From positions 1-24,909 of the forward strand of contig JAEWOA010000066.1 in assembly GCA_023461115.1 (NCBI GenBank): a stretch of DNA of 24,909 nt, in the 5' to 3' direction. A program made the translations under genes and the position numbers. Below are positions 7,005 to 15,535 of this stretch, one piece after another. Source of the stretch: Actinomycetes bacterium (GTDB lineage Bacteria > Actinomycetota > Actinomycetes > Actinomycetales > Cellulomonadaceae). The notes beneath the pieces are model-generated. The model ran no database searches. It had not been told where the DNA came from and saw only the letters and a program-made list of their open reading frames with translations. The first letter of the stretch is position 1, and every line of letters starts with the position of its first letter.

Positions 7005-9890
7005 GTGAATGACCGTCTGGTGGTGCAGGGCGCCCGCGAGCACAACCTCCGCAATGTCGACCTCGATCTCCCGCGGGATCGGCTCATCGTGTTCACCGGG
7101 TTGTCGGGCTCGGGGAAGTCGTCTCTGGCGTTCGACACGATCTTCGCGGAGGGCCAGCGGCGCTACGTCGAGTCGCTCTCGGCGTATGCCCGCCAGTTCC
7201 TGGGCCAGATGGACAAGCCCGACGTCGACTTCATCGAGGGGCTGTCGCCCGCGGTGTCGATCGACCAGAAGTCCACCAACCGCAACCCGCGCTCGACGGT
7301 CGGCACGATCACGGAGGTCTACGACTACCTGCGCCTGCTGTTCGCGCGCGCCGGCACGCAGCACTGCCCGGTCTGCGGCGAACGCGTCACCGCGCAGACC
7401 CCGCAGCAGATCGTGGATCGGCTCCTGGAGCTGCCCGAGGGCACGCGCTACCAGGTGCTCGCGCCGGTCGTGCGCGGCCGCAAGGGCGAGTATGCGGACC
7501 TGTTCGCCGAGCTGCAGGGCAAGGGATTCGCACGCGCGCGCGTCGACGGGGAGGTCGTGCAGCTCACCGAGCCGCCCGCGCTGGAGAAGAAGCTCAAGCA
7601 CGACATCGAGGTCGTCGTCGACCGCCTGGTCTCGCGTGACGGCGTGCGCCGGCGCCTGACCGACTCGGTCGAGACCGCGCTCGGCCTGGCCGGCGGCCTG
7701 CTCGTCGTCGAGCTCGTCGACGCGGACAAGGACGACCCCGCGCGCGAGCGGCGCTTCTCCGAGCAGCGCGCATGCCCCAACGACCATGTGCTGACGCTCG
7801 ACGAGATCGAGCCGCGCACGTTCTCGTTCAATGCGCCGTACGGCGCATGCCCCGAGTGCACGGGCATCGGCTCGCGTCTCGAGGTCGACCCCGAGCTCGT
7901 GGTGCCCGACGACGAGCTGTCGCTCGAGGACGGCGCCGTCGCGCCCTGGTCGCAGACGTCGTCGGAGTACTTCGGCCGCGTCCTGGCGGCGCTCGCCGAC
8001 GAGATGGGCTTCTCGATGACCGCGCCGTGGCGCGCGCTGCCGCAACGGGCAAAGGACGCGGTGCTCTTCGGGCGCAACCACGAGGTGCACGTCCGCTACC
8101 GCAACCGGTGGGGGCGCGAGCGCCAGTACTCGACGGGATTCGAGGGCGCGGTCACGTTCCTGGAGCGTCGGTACGCCGAGACCGACTCGGAGTGGAGCAA
8201 GGAGAAGTACGAGGCGTTCATGCGCGAGGTCCCGTGCCCCGCGTGCCAGGGCGCCCGGCTCAAGCCCGAGGTGCTCGCGGTGCACGTCGGCGGCAAGTCG
8301 ATCGCCGACGTGTGCGGCCTGCCGATCCGTGAGGCGCGCGACTTCCTCGACGCACTCGAGCTGGGGGAGCGCGAGCGCGCGATCGCGGCGCAGGTGCTCA
8401 AGGAGATCCAGGCGCGCCTCGGCTTCCTGCTCGACGTCGGGCTCGACTACCTCTCGCTCATGCGTCCGGCCGCGACGCTCTCGGGTGGTGAGGCGCAGCG
8501 CATCCGGCTCGCGACGCAGATCGGCTCGGGCCTGGTCGGCGTGCTCTACGTGCTCGACGAGCCGTCGATCGGGCTGCACCAGCGCGACAACCGGCGGCTG
8601 ATCGACACGCTCACCCGCCTGCGGGACCTCGGCAACACGCTGATCGTCGTCGAGCACGACGAGGACACGATCCGCACCGCCGACTGGATCGTCGACATCG
8701 GCCCGGGCGCGGGAGAGCACGGCGGCCGGGTGGTGCACTCGGGCGACCTCGACGGCCTGCTGTCGTCGCCGGAGTCCGTCACGGGCGCCTACCTCTCGGG
8801 GCGGCGCTCCATCCCGATGCCGCCGGTCCGCCGCACGTGGGATCCCAAGCGCAAGGTGACCGTGGTCGGCGCGCGCGAGCACAACCTGCAGGGGATCGAC
8901 GTGTCGTTCCCGCTCGGCGTGCTCACGGCGGTGACCGGCGTCTCCGGCTCGGGGAAGTCCACGCTGGTCAACTCGATCCTCTACACGGTCATGGCGAACG
9001 AGCTCAACGGCGCACGCCAGGTCGCCGGACGCCACAAGCGCGTCACCGGCCTCGAGCACCTCGACAAGGTCGTGCACGTCGACCAGGGGCCGATCGGCCG
9101 CACGCCGCGCTCCAATCCCGCGACGTACACGGGCGTGTGGGACCACGTGCGCCGGCTGTTCGCGGAGACGACCGAGGCCAAGGTCCGCGGGTATACGCCA
9201 GGGCGCTTCTCCTTCAACGTCAAGGGCGGACGCTGCGAGGCGTGCTCGGGGGACGGCACGCTCAAGATCGAGATGAACTTCCTGCCCGACGTCTACGTGC
9301 CGTGCGAGGTGTGCCACGGCGCCCGCTACAACCGCGAGACGCTCGAGGTCCACTTCAAGGGGAAGACGGTCGCGGACGTGCTCTCGATGCCGATCGAGGA
9401 GGCGTCGGAGTTCTTCGCCGCCGTGCCCGCGATCAGCCGCCACCTCAAGACCCTCGTCGACGTCGGCCTCGGGTACGTGCGGCTCGGACAGCCTGCCCCG
9501 ACGCTCTCGGGGGGCGAGGCGCAGCGCGTCAAGCTGGCGTCCGAGCTGCAGCGGCGGTCCACGGGCCGCACGGTCTACGTGCTCGACGAGCCGACCACCG
9601 GACTCCACTTCGAGGACATCCGCAAGCTGCTCGGCGTGCTGCAGTCGCTCGTCGACAAGGGCAACACCGTGATCGTGATCGAGCACAACCTCGACGTGAT
9701 CAAGAACGCCGACTGGGTGGTCGACATGGGCCCGGAGGGCGGCTCGGGCGGGGGCACGGTGATCGCCGAGGGGACGCCGGAGCACATCGCGTCGGTGCCC
9801 GCGAGCCACACCGGCCGCTTCCTGGCCGAGGTACTCGAGGTGGACCTCGGTGTGGACCTCGGTGTGGACGCCGAGGCCGTGAGCGCCTGA
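7005..9890 (+). CDS. uvrA: Excinuclease ABC subunit A
   Basis: A 961-residue protein, the usual UvrA length. It is the damage-sensing ATPase of nucleotide excision repair and loads UvrB on lesions. Seen in order: NDRLVVQGAREHNL, first Walker A GLSGSGKSS (32-39), a CPVC motif near 122, zinc-finger CPACQGARL, first signature LSGGEAQRIRLA, second Walker A GVSGSGKST (about 645), the second zinc module with CEACSGDG and CEVCHGARYN (about 744-770), second signature LSGGEAQRVKLA and LDEPTTGLH. Both ABC modules are intact. GTG 7005 is chosen over an in-frame ATG at 6975 because homologues start here and a damage promoter ends 7 bases upstream. The C-terminus holds a short repeat (VDLGVDLGVD) encoded by a 12-bp DNA repeat. 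Confidence 0.97.
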   Translation: MNDRLVVQGAREHNLRNVDLDLPRDRLIVFTGLSGSGKSSLAFDTIFAEGQRRYVESLSAYARQFLGQMDKPDVDFIEGLSPAVSIDQKSTNRNPRSTVGTITEVYDYLRLLFARAGTQHCPVCGERVTAQTPQQIVDRLLELPEGTRYQVLAPVVRGRKGEYADLFAELQGKGFARARVDGEVVQLTEPPALEKKLKHDIEVVVDRLVSRDGVRRRLTDSVETALGLAGGLLVVELVDADKDDPARERRFSEQRACPNDHVLTLDEIEPRTFSFNAPYGACPECTGIGSRLEVDPELVVPDDELSLEDGAVAPWSQTSSEYFGRVLAALADEMGFSMTAPWRALPQRAKDAVLFGRNHEVHVRYRNRWGRERQYSTGFEGAVTFLERRYAETDSEWSKEKYEAFMREVPCPACQGARLKPEVLAVHVGGKSIADVCGLPIREARDFLDALELGERERAIAAQVLKEIQARLGFLLDVGLDYLSLMRPAATLSGGEAQRIRLATQIGSGLVGVLYVLDEPSIGLHQRDNRRLIDTLTRLRDLGNTLIVVEHDEDTIRTADWIVDIGPGAGEHGGRVVHSGDLDGLLSSPESVTGAYLSGRRSIPMPPVRRTWDPKRKVTVVGAREHNLQGIDVSFPLGVLTAVTGVSGSGKSTLVNSILYTVMANELNGARQVAGRHKRVTGLEHLDKVVHVDQGPIGRTPRSNPATYTGVWDHVRRLFAETTEAKVRGYTPGRFSFNVKGGRCEACSGDGTLKIEMNFLPDVYVPCEVCHGARYNRETLEVHFKGKTVADVLSMPIEEASEFFAAVPAISRHLKTLVDVGLGYVRLGQPAPTLSGGEAQRVKLASELQRRSTGRTVYVLDEPTTGLHFEDIRKLLGVLQSLVDKGNTVIVIEHNLDVIKNADWVVDMGPEGGSGGGTVIAEGTPEHIASVPASHTGRFLAEVLEVDLGVDLGVDAEAVSA
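9840..9869 (+). repeat. 12-bp tandem repeat at the uvrA 3' end
   Basis: GTGGACCTCGGT occurs twice in tandem (9840-9851, 9852-9863) followed by a half copy GTGGAC. It stays in frame and encodes VDLGVDLGVD in the non-conserved UvrA tail. Slippage duplication is the simplest explanation. Confidence 0.9.
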
Positions 9891-9917
9891 CGCGCTGTTC
9901 GCGTGAGCGCCTGACGC
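9878..9917 (+). repeat. 16-bp direct repeat spanning the uvrA stop codon
   Basis: CGTGAGCGCCTGACGC occurs at 9878-9893 and 9902-9917, 24 bases apart. The first copy contains the uvrA TGA (9888-9890). The second copy repeats the last codons and stop as a non-coding relic and supplies the left arm of the hairpin that follows. Confidence 0.92.
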
Positions 9918-9931
9918 TGAGGCGTCAGGCG
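9908..9931. terminator. Hairpin between convergent uvrA and the OsmC gene
   Basis: A perfect 10-bp stem, CGCCTGACGC (9908-9917) with GCGTCAGGCG (9922-9931), and a TGAG loop. It lies between the convergent uvrA and osmC-like genes and includes the latter's stop codon (complement of 9925-9927). There is no T tract on either side, as is common for actinobacterial terminators, so termination is plausible but unproven. Confidence 0.6.
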
Positions 9932-10422
9932 AAGGCCACGGGCACCGGCTCGTGGCGGACCGTGAAGTTGACCGACCGGGCGATGAAGCAGTGCTCGTGC
10001 GCGCGGTGGTGCAGTCCGGCCAGCGCCTGGTCGGTCAGTGGCGATCCGTCCGGCAGGTGGCGGCCCCGCACGGTGACTCGGGGCCGGAGCACGACGTCGG
10101 TGAACTGCCCGTGGCCCGCGGACTCGATGCGCATGGTCCCCGACGCCGCGTCGGCGTACCCGACGACGACCACACCCGCGCTCGCGGCGAGGTGCAGGAA
10201 CCACAGCATGTGGCACTGCGAGAGAGCGCCGACGAGCAGGTCCTCGGGCGACCACCGGTCGGGGTCTCCCCGGAAGCCCGGGTCCGAGGTGCCGGGCAGC
10301 GGCTGCTTGCCGCCCGAGGTGAGCACGTGGTCACGCCCGTACGACGTGTACGTGCTGGTCCCGGCGTCGCCCGCGCCGGTCCATTCCAGGTCCACCGAGT
10401 ACGAGTGCAGCAGTTGCGCCAT
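9925..10422 (-). CDS. OsmC family peroxiredoxin-like protein
   Basis: A 165-residue protein with the OsmC/Ohr fold. The two reactive cysteines are present: C70 in GALSQCHMLWFLHLA and C145 in AHEHCFIARS, with the RWSPEDLLVGAL stretch leading to the first, typical of OsmC-like proteins. Such enzymes reduce organic and fatty-acid hydroperoxides, in many actinobacteria with a dihydrolipoamide or mycothiol-linked reductant. It resembles OsmC/YhfA-like proteins more than canonical Ohr, but I cannot fix the subgroup. It is divergent from uvrC (86-bp gap) and convergent with uvrA. A -10-like TAGTGT lies six bases before the ATG, so this mRNA may also be leaderless. Confidence 0.9.
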   Translation of the reverse strand: MAQLLHSYSVDLEWTGAGDAGTSTYTSYGRDHVLTSGGKQPLPGTSDPGFRGDPDRWSPEDLLVGALSQCHMLWFLHLAASAGVVVVGYADAASGTMRIESAGHGQFTDVVLRPRVTVRGRHLPDGSPLTDQALAGLHHRAHEHCFIARSVNFTVRHEPVPVAFA

Positions 10423-10428
10423 GTCCCG

Positions 10429-10434
10429 ACACTA
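10429..10434 (-). promoter_or_regulatory. Putative -10 element of the OsmC-type gene
   Basis: On the minus strand TAGTGT fits TANNNT and is separated from the ATG by six bases, implying a leaderless transcript. No -35 or damage motif is seen here, unlike the uvrC promoter in the same divergent region. Confidence 0.45.
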
Positions 10435-10478
10435 GTGCGAACGGCTGCGGCGGGCGCCGGCAGCACGTTGGGTCTTGG

Positions 10479-10501
10479 TTGTCGGTGGCCCGAACTAGGC
10501 T
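10479..10501 (+). promoter_or_regulatory. RecA-NDp/PafBC-type damage promoter of uvrC
   Basis: TTGTCGGTG at 10479-10487, eight bases, then TAGGCT at 10496-10501: a full match to the RecA-independent damage promoter TTGTCRGTG-N8-TANNNT. Seven bases separate the -10 from ATG 10509, the same geometry as at uvrA, predicting leaderless initiation and fixing the uvrC start. Confidence 0.85.
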
Positions 10502-10508
10502 TTCCCGC

Positions 10509-12548
10509 ATGGCCGATCCCGCCACGTACCGCCCGGCGCCGGGGGAGATCCCCGACCTTCCGGGCGTCTACCGTTTCCGGGACGCCGACGGCCGTGTCAT
10601 CTACGTCGGCAAGGCCAAGAGCCTGCGCTCGCGTCTGAACAGCTACTTCCAGGACGTCGCCGGGCTCCACCCGCGCACGCAGACGATGGTGACCACCGCG
10701 TCGTCGGTGCAGTGGACCGTGGTGGGCACCGAGGTCGAGGCGCTCGCCCTCGAGTACTCGTGGATCAAGGAGTTCGACCCGCGGTTCAACGTGAAGTACC
10801 GCGACGACAAGTCGTACCCGTACCTCGCGGTCACGCTCGCGGAGGAGTACCCGCGGGTCCAGGTGATGCGCGGCGCCAAACGCAAAGGCACCCGGTACTT
10901 CGGCCCGTACGCGCACGCGTGGGCGATCCGGGAGACGGTCGACCTGCTGCTGCGCGTGTTCCCGGTCCGCACGTGCTCGGCCGGCGTGTTCAAACGCGCG
11001 CGGCAACAGGGCCGGCCGTGCCTGCTCGGCTACATCGACAAGTGCTCGGCGCCGTGCGTCGGGCGCGTCTCGTCCGACGAGCACCACCAGCTCGCGCTCG
11101 ACTTCTGTGACTTCATGGCGGGCGACACCGCCAAGTTCACCAAGCGGCTGACGCAGCGCATGAAGGATGCGGCGGCGGAGCTCGACTACGAGCAGGCGGC
11201 GCGGCTGCGCGACGACATCCAGACGCTCCAGCGTGCGACCGAGCGCAATGCCGTGGTCCTCGCGGACGGCACCGACGCCGATATCTTCGCGTTGGTCGGC
11301 GACGAGCTCGAGGCCGCGGTCCAGGTGTTCCACGTCCGGGACGGGCGGATCCGCGGCCAGCGCGGGTGGATCGTCGAGAAGGTCGAGGACGCCGACGACG
11401 CGGACCTCGTCGAGCACCTCCTGCAGCAGGTGTACGGCGCCGACGAGACGGACGGCGCCGCGGTCCCGCGCGAGGTCCTGGTGCCCGTGGCGCCGCACGA
11501 CCTCCAGCAGGTGCAGGACTGGCTCTCCGGCATGCGGGGGTCGCGTGTGCAGGTGCGGGTGCCGCAGCGGGGCGACAAACGCGAGCTCGCCGAGACCGTC
11601 CGCAAGAACGCGGAGCACGCGCTCGTGCTGCACCGCACGCGGCGCGCAGGCGACCTGACGACCCGCAGCCAGGCGCTGCGCGAGATCCAGGAGGCGCTCG
11701 ACCTGCCGACCGCGCCGCTGCGCATCGAGTGCTACGACGTCTCGCACAACCAGGGCACGTACCAGTCGGCGTCGATGGTGGTGTTCGAGGACGGTCTGGC
11801 CCGCAAGAGCGAGTACCGGCTGTTCACCGTGCGCGGCGCGAGCGGCGACGGCGCACGCGACGACACCGAGGCGATGCGCGAGGTCATCACGCGCCGGTTC
11901 AGGCGCTACCTCGCGGAGCGCAGCCAGTCCGGCGACCTCGAGATGGGGGAGGGCGACGAGGACGGCGAGCTGCGCTCGGGCCCGATCGACGAGAGCACGG
12001 GCAAGCCGCGCCGGTTCGCGTACCCGCCCAACCTGATCGTCGTGGACGGTGGGCCGCCCCAGGTCGCGGCCGCCGCGGCCGCGCTCGAGGAACTCGGCAT
12101 CGACGACGTCGCGCTATGCGGGTTGGCCAAGCGGCTCGAGGAGGTGTGGGTGCCGGGCGACGCCTACCCGGTGATCCTGCAGCGCAGCTCCCAGGGCCTC
12201 TACCTGCTGCAACGCCTGCGCGACGAGGCCCATCGCTTCGCGATCACCGCGCACCGCAACCGGCGCAGCAAGGGCATGACGGCCTCGGTGCTCGACGACG
12301 TGCCGGGCCTCGGGCCCGCGCGGCAGAAGGCGCTGCTGCGCCACTTCGGCTCGGTCAAGCGCCTACGCGCCGCGAGCGTCGAGGAGATCGCGTCGGTCCG
12401 TGGCATGGGTGAGCGGACGGCCGCCGCGGTCGTCGCGGCGCTGGCGGGCCCCGACGAGCGGGGGGCGAACGTGGCGGAGCCGGCGGACGGGCCCGGCGTG
12501 CGAGCCGTCCCCGCCGGAGGCGGCCCCGCTGGCATGCTGGACGCATGA
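10509..12548 (+). CDS. uvrC: Excinuclease ABC subunit C
   Basis: A 679-residue UvrC, the nuclease that makes both incisions in nucleotide excision repair. Domains in order: a GIY-YIG nuclease (LPGVYRFRDADGRVIYVGKA, about 18-90), a cysteine-rich segment (CSAGVF, CLLGYIDKCSAPC), a UVR domain near 218-245 (MKDAAAELDYEQAARLRDDI) that pairs with UvrB, an RNase H-like nuclease from about 404 (ECYDVSHNQGTYQSASMVVF) to about 511 (IVVDGGPPQV), and tandem helix-hairpin-helix motifs at the C-terminus (VPGLGPARQKALLRHFGS, VRGMGERTAAAVV). An ATG 30 bases upstream would place the promoter inside the gene, so 10509 is preferred. It overlaps rapZ by four bases (ATGA) and heads the uvrC-rapZ-yvcK-whiA run. 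Confidence 0.97.
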   Translation: MADPATYRPAPGEIPDLPGVYRFRDADGRVIYVGKAKSLRSRLNSYFQDVAGLHPRTQTMVTTASSVQWTVVGTEVEALALEYSWIKEFDPRFNVKYRDDKSYPYLAVTLAEEYPRVQVMRGAKRKGTRYFGPYAHAWAIRETVDLLLRVFPVRTCSAGVFKRARQQGRPCLLGYIDKCSAPCVGRVSSDEHHQLALDFCDFMAGDTAKFTKRLTQRMKDAAAELDYEQAARLRDDIQTLQRATERNAVVLADGTDADIFALVGDELEAAVQVFHVRDGRIRGQRGWIVEKVEDADDADLVEHLLQQVYGADETDGAAVPREVLVPVAPHDLQQVQDWLSGMRGSRVQVRVPQRGDKRELAETVRKNAEHALVLHRTRRAGDLTTRSQALREIQEALDLPTAPLRIECYDVSHNQGTYQSASMVVFEDGLARKSEYRLFTVRGASGDGARDDTEAMREVITRRFRRYLAERSQSGDLEMGEGDEDGELRSGPIDESTGKPRRFAYPPNLIVVDGGPPQVAAAAAALEELGIDDVALCGLAKRLEEVWVPGDAYPVILQRSSQGLYLLQRLRDEAHRFAITAHRNRRSKGMTASVLDDVPGLGPARQKALLRHFGSVKRLRAASVEEIASVRGMGERTAAAVVAALAGPDERGANVAEPADGPGVRAVPAGGGPAGMLDA

Positions 12549-13489
12549 GCGACGAGCCGGACGCCATCACGGTCCCTGCGGGGATCCCCGCGATCGACGC
12601 CTCGGCCGAGCATCCGCGCCTGCACCAAGCGCAACTGCTCGTCATCACGGGCATGTCCGGCGCGGGCCGCACCCGGGCGGCGGCGGTGCTCGAGGACCTC
12701 GACTGGTACGTCGTCGACAACTTGCCGGCCCAGATGCTGACGCACCTGGTCGGCATGATCACCAATGGCCCGCCCGAGACGCGCGCGCAGCGCGTGGCCG
12801 CGGTCATCGACGTCCGGGGCCGTGGATTCTTCAGCGACCTCGCGCAGGTGCTCGGGGACCTGCGCGAAGCGGGCATCGACTATCGCGTGCTGTTCCTCGA
12901 CGCGTCCGACGAGGTGCTCGTACGGCGCTTCGAGTCGGTGCGCCGCCCGCATCCACTGCAGGGCGCGGGCCGCATCCTCGACGGCATCGCGGAGGAGCGG
13001 GTGGTGCTCGGCGATATCCGTGAGCGCGCCGACACCGTGATCGACACGTCCGAGCTCAACGTGCACGACCTGGGGCGCGAGGTGCGTGCGCTCGTCAAGG
13101 GCGAGACCGAGGACTACCTGCGGGTGACGCTGCTGTCGTTCGGGTTCAAGTACGGGCTGCCGCTCGACGCGGACCACGTGGTGGACGTGCGTTTCCTGGC
13201 CAACCCGTACTGGGTGACCGAGCTGCGGCACCTGACGGGACGCGATGCGCCCGTGCGCGACTACGTGCTGGGGCTTCCGGGCGCGTCGCTCTTCGTCGAG
13301 CGGTACGTCGACGCGCTCGAGCCGGTGCTCGCGGGGTACCTGAACGAGGAGAAGCGCTACGTGACGATCGCGGTCGGCTGCACCGGCGGCAAGCACCGGT
13401 CGGTCGCCATCAGTGAGGCGATCGCGGGCCGGCTGCGCGGCAAGGGCCATCGGGTCAGCGTCGCGGCCAGGGATCTCGGCAAGGAATGA
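12545..13489 (+). CDS. rapZ: RapZ/YvcJ family nucleotide-binding protein
   Basis: A 314-residue protein of the RapZ family. It has an N-terminal P-loop domain, with GMSGAGRT at residues 36-43, LDWYVVDNLP, VIDVRGRGFF and the Walker B-like LFLDASDEVLVRRF. The conserved C-terminal domain carries SFGFKYGLPLDADHVVDVRF and the closing IAVGCTGGKHRSVAISE. In Escherichia coli RapZ steers decay of the GlmZ sRNA and senses cell-wall precursor; that sRNA is not known in actinobacteria, so the role here is unknown, perhaps envelope or carbon related. The P-loop has Arg where the classic motif has Lys; I recall the same in other actinobacterial members. Both gene junctions are ATGA overlaps (with uvrC at 12545-12548 and yvcK at 13486-13489), implying strict co-translation. 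Confidence 0.95.
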   Translation: MSDEPDAITVPAGIPAIDASAEHPRLHQAQLLVITGMSGAGRTRAAAVLEDLDWYVVDNLPAQMLTHLVGMITNGPPETRAQRVAAVIDVRGRGFFSDLAQVLGDLREAGIDYRVLFLDASDEVLVRRFESVRRPHPLQGAGRILDGIAEERVVLGDIRERADTVIDTSELNVHDLGREVRALVKGETEDYLRVTLLSFGFKYGLPLDADHVVDVRFLANPYWVTELRHLTGRDAPVRDYVLGLPGASLFVERYVDALEPVLAGYLNEEKRYVTIAVGCTGGKHRSVAISEAIAGRLRGKGHRVSVAARDLGKE

Positions 13490-14490
13490 GCCACGCGGCG
13501 CACCGCCCGCCCGCGCCGTCCCGCGCACACCGTGGGCCGGCGTTCGTGGCGCTCGGCGGCGGGCACGGGCTGTCCGCGACGCTGGGAGCGCTACGGCATG
13601 TGACCGATCGGGTGACCGCGGTGGTGACGGTCGCCGACGACGGCGGCTCGTCGGGCCGCTTGCGTGACGAGCTCCACGTGCTGCCGCCGGGCGACCTCCG
13701 CATGGCGTTGTCGGCGCTGTGCGACGACTCCGACTGGGGCCACCTGTGGCGTGACGTGATGCAGCACAGGTTCTCGAGCGACGGGCCGCTGGACAAGCAT
13801 GCCGTGGGGAACCTGCTGATCGTGGCGCTGTGGGAGTTGCTGGGGGACACGGTCGAGGGCCTGGACTGGGTCGGCCGGCTGCTGGGCGCGCGTGGGCGGG
13901 TGCTGCCGATGACGACGACCGCGCTGTGGATCGAGGCAGACGTCGCGCGCGCAGACGGCCGTGTGGAGACCGTGCACGGCCAGCGCAACCTCGCGGTGAC
14001 GACCGACGACATCCGGCAGGTGCGGCTCACACCGGCGGAGCCGGCGGCGTGCCCGCAGGCGCTCGCCGCGGTGACTGCGGCCGACTGGATCGTGCTCGGC
14101 CCGGGCTCCTGGTACACCTCGGTGCTGCCGCACCTCCTGGTCCCGGAGCTTCGGGAGGCGCTGCTGCGCAGGCCGGAACGCCTGATCCTGACGCTGAACC
14201 TGTCGCCCGAGGAGCAGGGCGAGACTGCCGGGATGCGCGCCGAGGACTACCTCGCGGTGCTGCACGAGCACGCGCCCGAGCTGAGGTTCCACGCGGTGGT
14301 CGCGGACCCGCGCGCGGTCGAGGACGTGGGCCGGCTGGCGGACGCGTGCGCGGCGAGCGGCACTCGGCTGCTGCTGCGGCAGGTGAGCCGCGGCGACGGG
14401 ACCGCACGCCACGACCCGCTGCGCCTCGCGTCGGCGTTCCGGGACGTGATCGACGGTGTGCTGGGCGATGTCGGCGCGCCCGTGCCCTGA
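13486..14490 (+). CDS. yvcK: YvcK/CofD-like protein (gluconeogenesis factor)
   Basis: A 334-residue protein of the YvcK/CofD-like family. Seen: GGGHGLS at residues 24-30, VVTVADDGGSSGRLR, KHAVGNLLIVALWE, IVLGPGSWYTSVLPHLLVP and LNLSPEEQGET, all hallmark segments of the Rossmann-like nucleotide-sugar binding fold. In Bacillus the family protein binds UDP-GlcNAc and is needed for growth on gluconeogenic carbon and for cell shape; the mycobacterial homologue CuvA has a similar peptidoglycan-linked role. It starts at the ATGA overlap with rapZ. The first 18 residues are a low-complexity extension before the conserved core. WhiA follows after 64 bp, the usual order in Gram-positive genomes. Confidence 0.94.
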   Translation: MSHAAHRPPAPSRAHRGPAFVALGGGHGLSATLGALRHVTDRVTAVVTVADDGGSSGRLRDELHVLPPGDLRMALSALCDDSDWGHLWRDVMQHRFSSDGPLDKHAVGNLLIVALWELLGDTVEGLDWVGRLLGARGRVLPMTTTALWIEADVARADGRVETVHGQRNLAVTTDDIRQVRLTPAEPAACPQALAAVTAADWIVLGPGSWYTSVLPHLLVPELREALLRRPERLILTLNLSPEEQGETAGMRAEDYLAVLHEHAPELRFHAVVADPRAVEDVGRLADACAASGTRLLLRQVSRGDGTARHDPLRLASAFRDVIDGVLGDVGAPVP

Positions 14491-14554
14491 TATGCGCTGA
14501 TTTCACTGCATCGGGCGGGCCACAGCACTCCTGGACGGGTGGCAGGATGACGCC

Positions 14555-15535
14555 ATGGCGTTGACGGCACAGGTGAAGGACGAGCTCGCTCGTCTGCAGG
14601 TGGACAAGACCTCGTGCCGGAAGGCGGAGGTCTCCGCGACCCTCCGATTCGCGGGCGGCCTCCACATCATCTCCGGGCGCATCGTCATCGAGGCGGAGCT
14701 CGACACCGCGATCGCGGCGCGTCGCCTGCGGCAGGCCATCGCCGAGGTCTACGGGCACGAGTCCGAGATCATCGTCGTGTCCGGCGGCGGCCTGCGACGG
14801 GCCAGCCACTACGTCGTGCGGGTGGTCAAGGACGGCGAGTCGCTCGCGCGCCAGACCGGCTTGCTGGACGGCCGGGGGCGTCCCGTGCGTGGCCTGCCCC
14901 CCCAGGTGGTCGCCGGCGGGATCGGCGAGGCTGAGGCGGCGTGGCGTGGAGCGTTCCTGGCGCACGGCTCGCTGACCGAGCCGGGACGCTCGTCGTCGCT
15001 CGAGATCACGTGCCCGGGGCCGGAGGCCGCGCTCGCGCTCGTCGGCGCCGCGCGTCGCATGGGCATCCAGACGAAGGCGCGCGAGGTCCGCGGCGTCGAC
15101 CGTGTGGTGATCCGCGACGGTGACGCGATCGGCGCGATGCTCACGCGCCTGGGAGCGCACGAGGCGACGCTCACGTGGGAGGAGCGCCGCGTGCGGCGTG
15201 AGGTGCGTGGCACCGCCAACCGCCTGGCCAACTTCGACGACGCGAACCTGCGCCGGTCGGCGCGTGCCGCGGTCGCCGCCGGCGCGCGCGTGGAGCGTGC
15301 GTTCGAGATCCTGGGTGACGACCTCCCGGACCACTTGCGTGAGGCAGGGCGCCTGCGCCTGGAGCACAAGGACGCGTCGCTCGAGGAGCTCGGCAAGCTC
15401 GCCGACCCGCAGTTGACGAAGGACGCTGTCGCCGGCCGGATCCGGCGCCTGCTCGCGACGGCCGACAAGCGCGCGGCCGATCTCGGCATCCCCGACACCG
15501 AGGCCGGGCTCTCGGCCGATCTGCTCGACCTGTAG
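14555..15535 (+). CDS. whiA: WhiA DNA-binding protein / sporulation-type regulator
   Basis: A 326-residue WhiA. The N-terminal part (about 20-215) has the degenerate LAGLIDADG homing-endonuclease-like fold (CRKAEVSATLRFAGGLHI, RGAFLAHGSLTEPGRSSSLE), and the C-terminal part (about 235-320) has the helix-turn-helix region (LRLEHKDASLEELGKLAD, LTKDAVAGRIRRLL). WhiA controls cell division and, in Streptomyces, sporulation with WhiB; non-sporulating actinobacteria and firmicutes keep it for division and chromosome segregation. AGGA at 14546-14549 precedes the ATG by a few bases. The 64-bp gap after yvcK could hold its own promoter, but none is clear. The homing-endonuclease active site is not expected to be functional in this family. 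Confidence 0.96.
   Translation: MALTAQVKDELARLQVDKTSCRKAEVSATLRFAGGLHIISGRIVIEAELDTAIAARRLRQAIAEVYGHESEIIVVSGGGLRRASHYVVRVVKDGESLARQTGLLDGRGRPVRGLPPQVVAGGIGEAEAAWRGAFLAHGSLTEPGRSSSLEITCPGPEAALALVGAARRMGIQTKAREVRGVDRVVIRDGDAIGAMLTRLGAHEATLTWEERRVRREVRGTANRLANFDDANLRRSARAAVAAGARVERAFEILGDDLPDHLREAGRLRLEHKDASLEELGKLADPQLTKDAVAGRIRRLLATADKRAADLGIPDTEAGLSADLLDL

Noticed and set aside
6978..9809. A 943-codon open frame antisense to uvrA
   Set aside because: It is a GC-driven shadow of the real uvrA frame: His/Arg/Val-rich, no recognisable domain, and no ribosome binding site at its start.
12650..12673. RapZ P-loop with Arg in place of Lys (GMSGAGRT)
   Set aside because: It looked like a broken Walker A, but the rest of the protein is intact and, as far as I recall, Arg is the usual residue in actinobacterial RapZ.
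14555..15535. LAGLIDADG homing endonuclease or intein remnant
   Set aside because: The fold in this region belongs to WhiA itself, supported by the C-terminal helix-turn-helix and the uvrC-rapZ-yvcK-whiA order.
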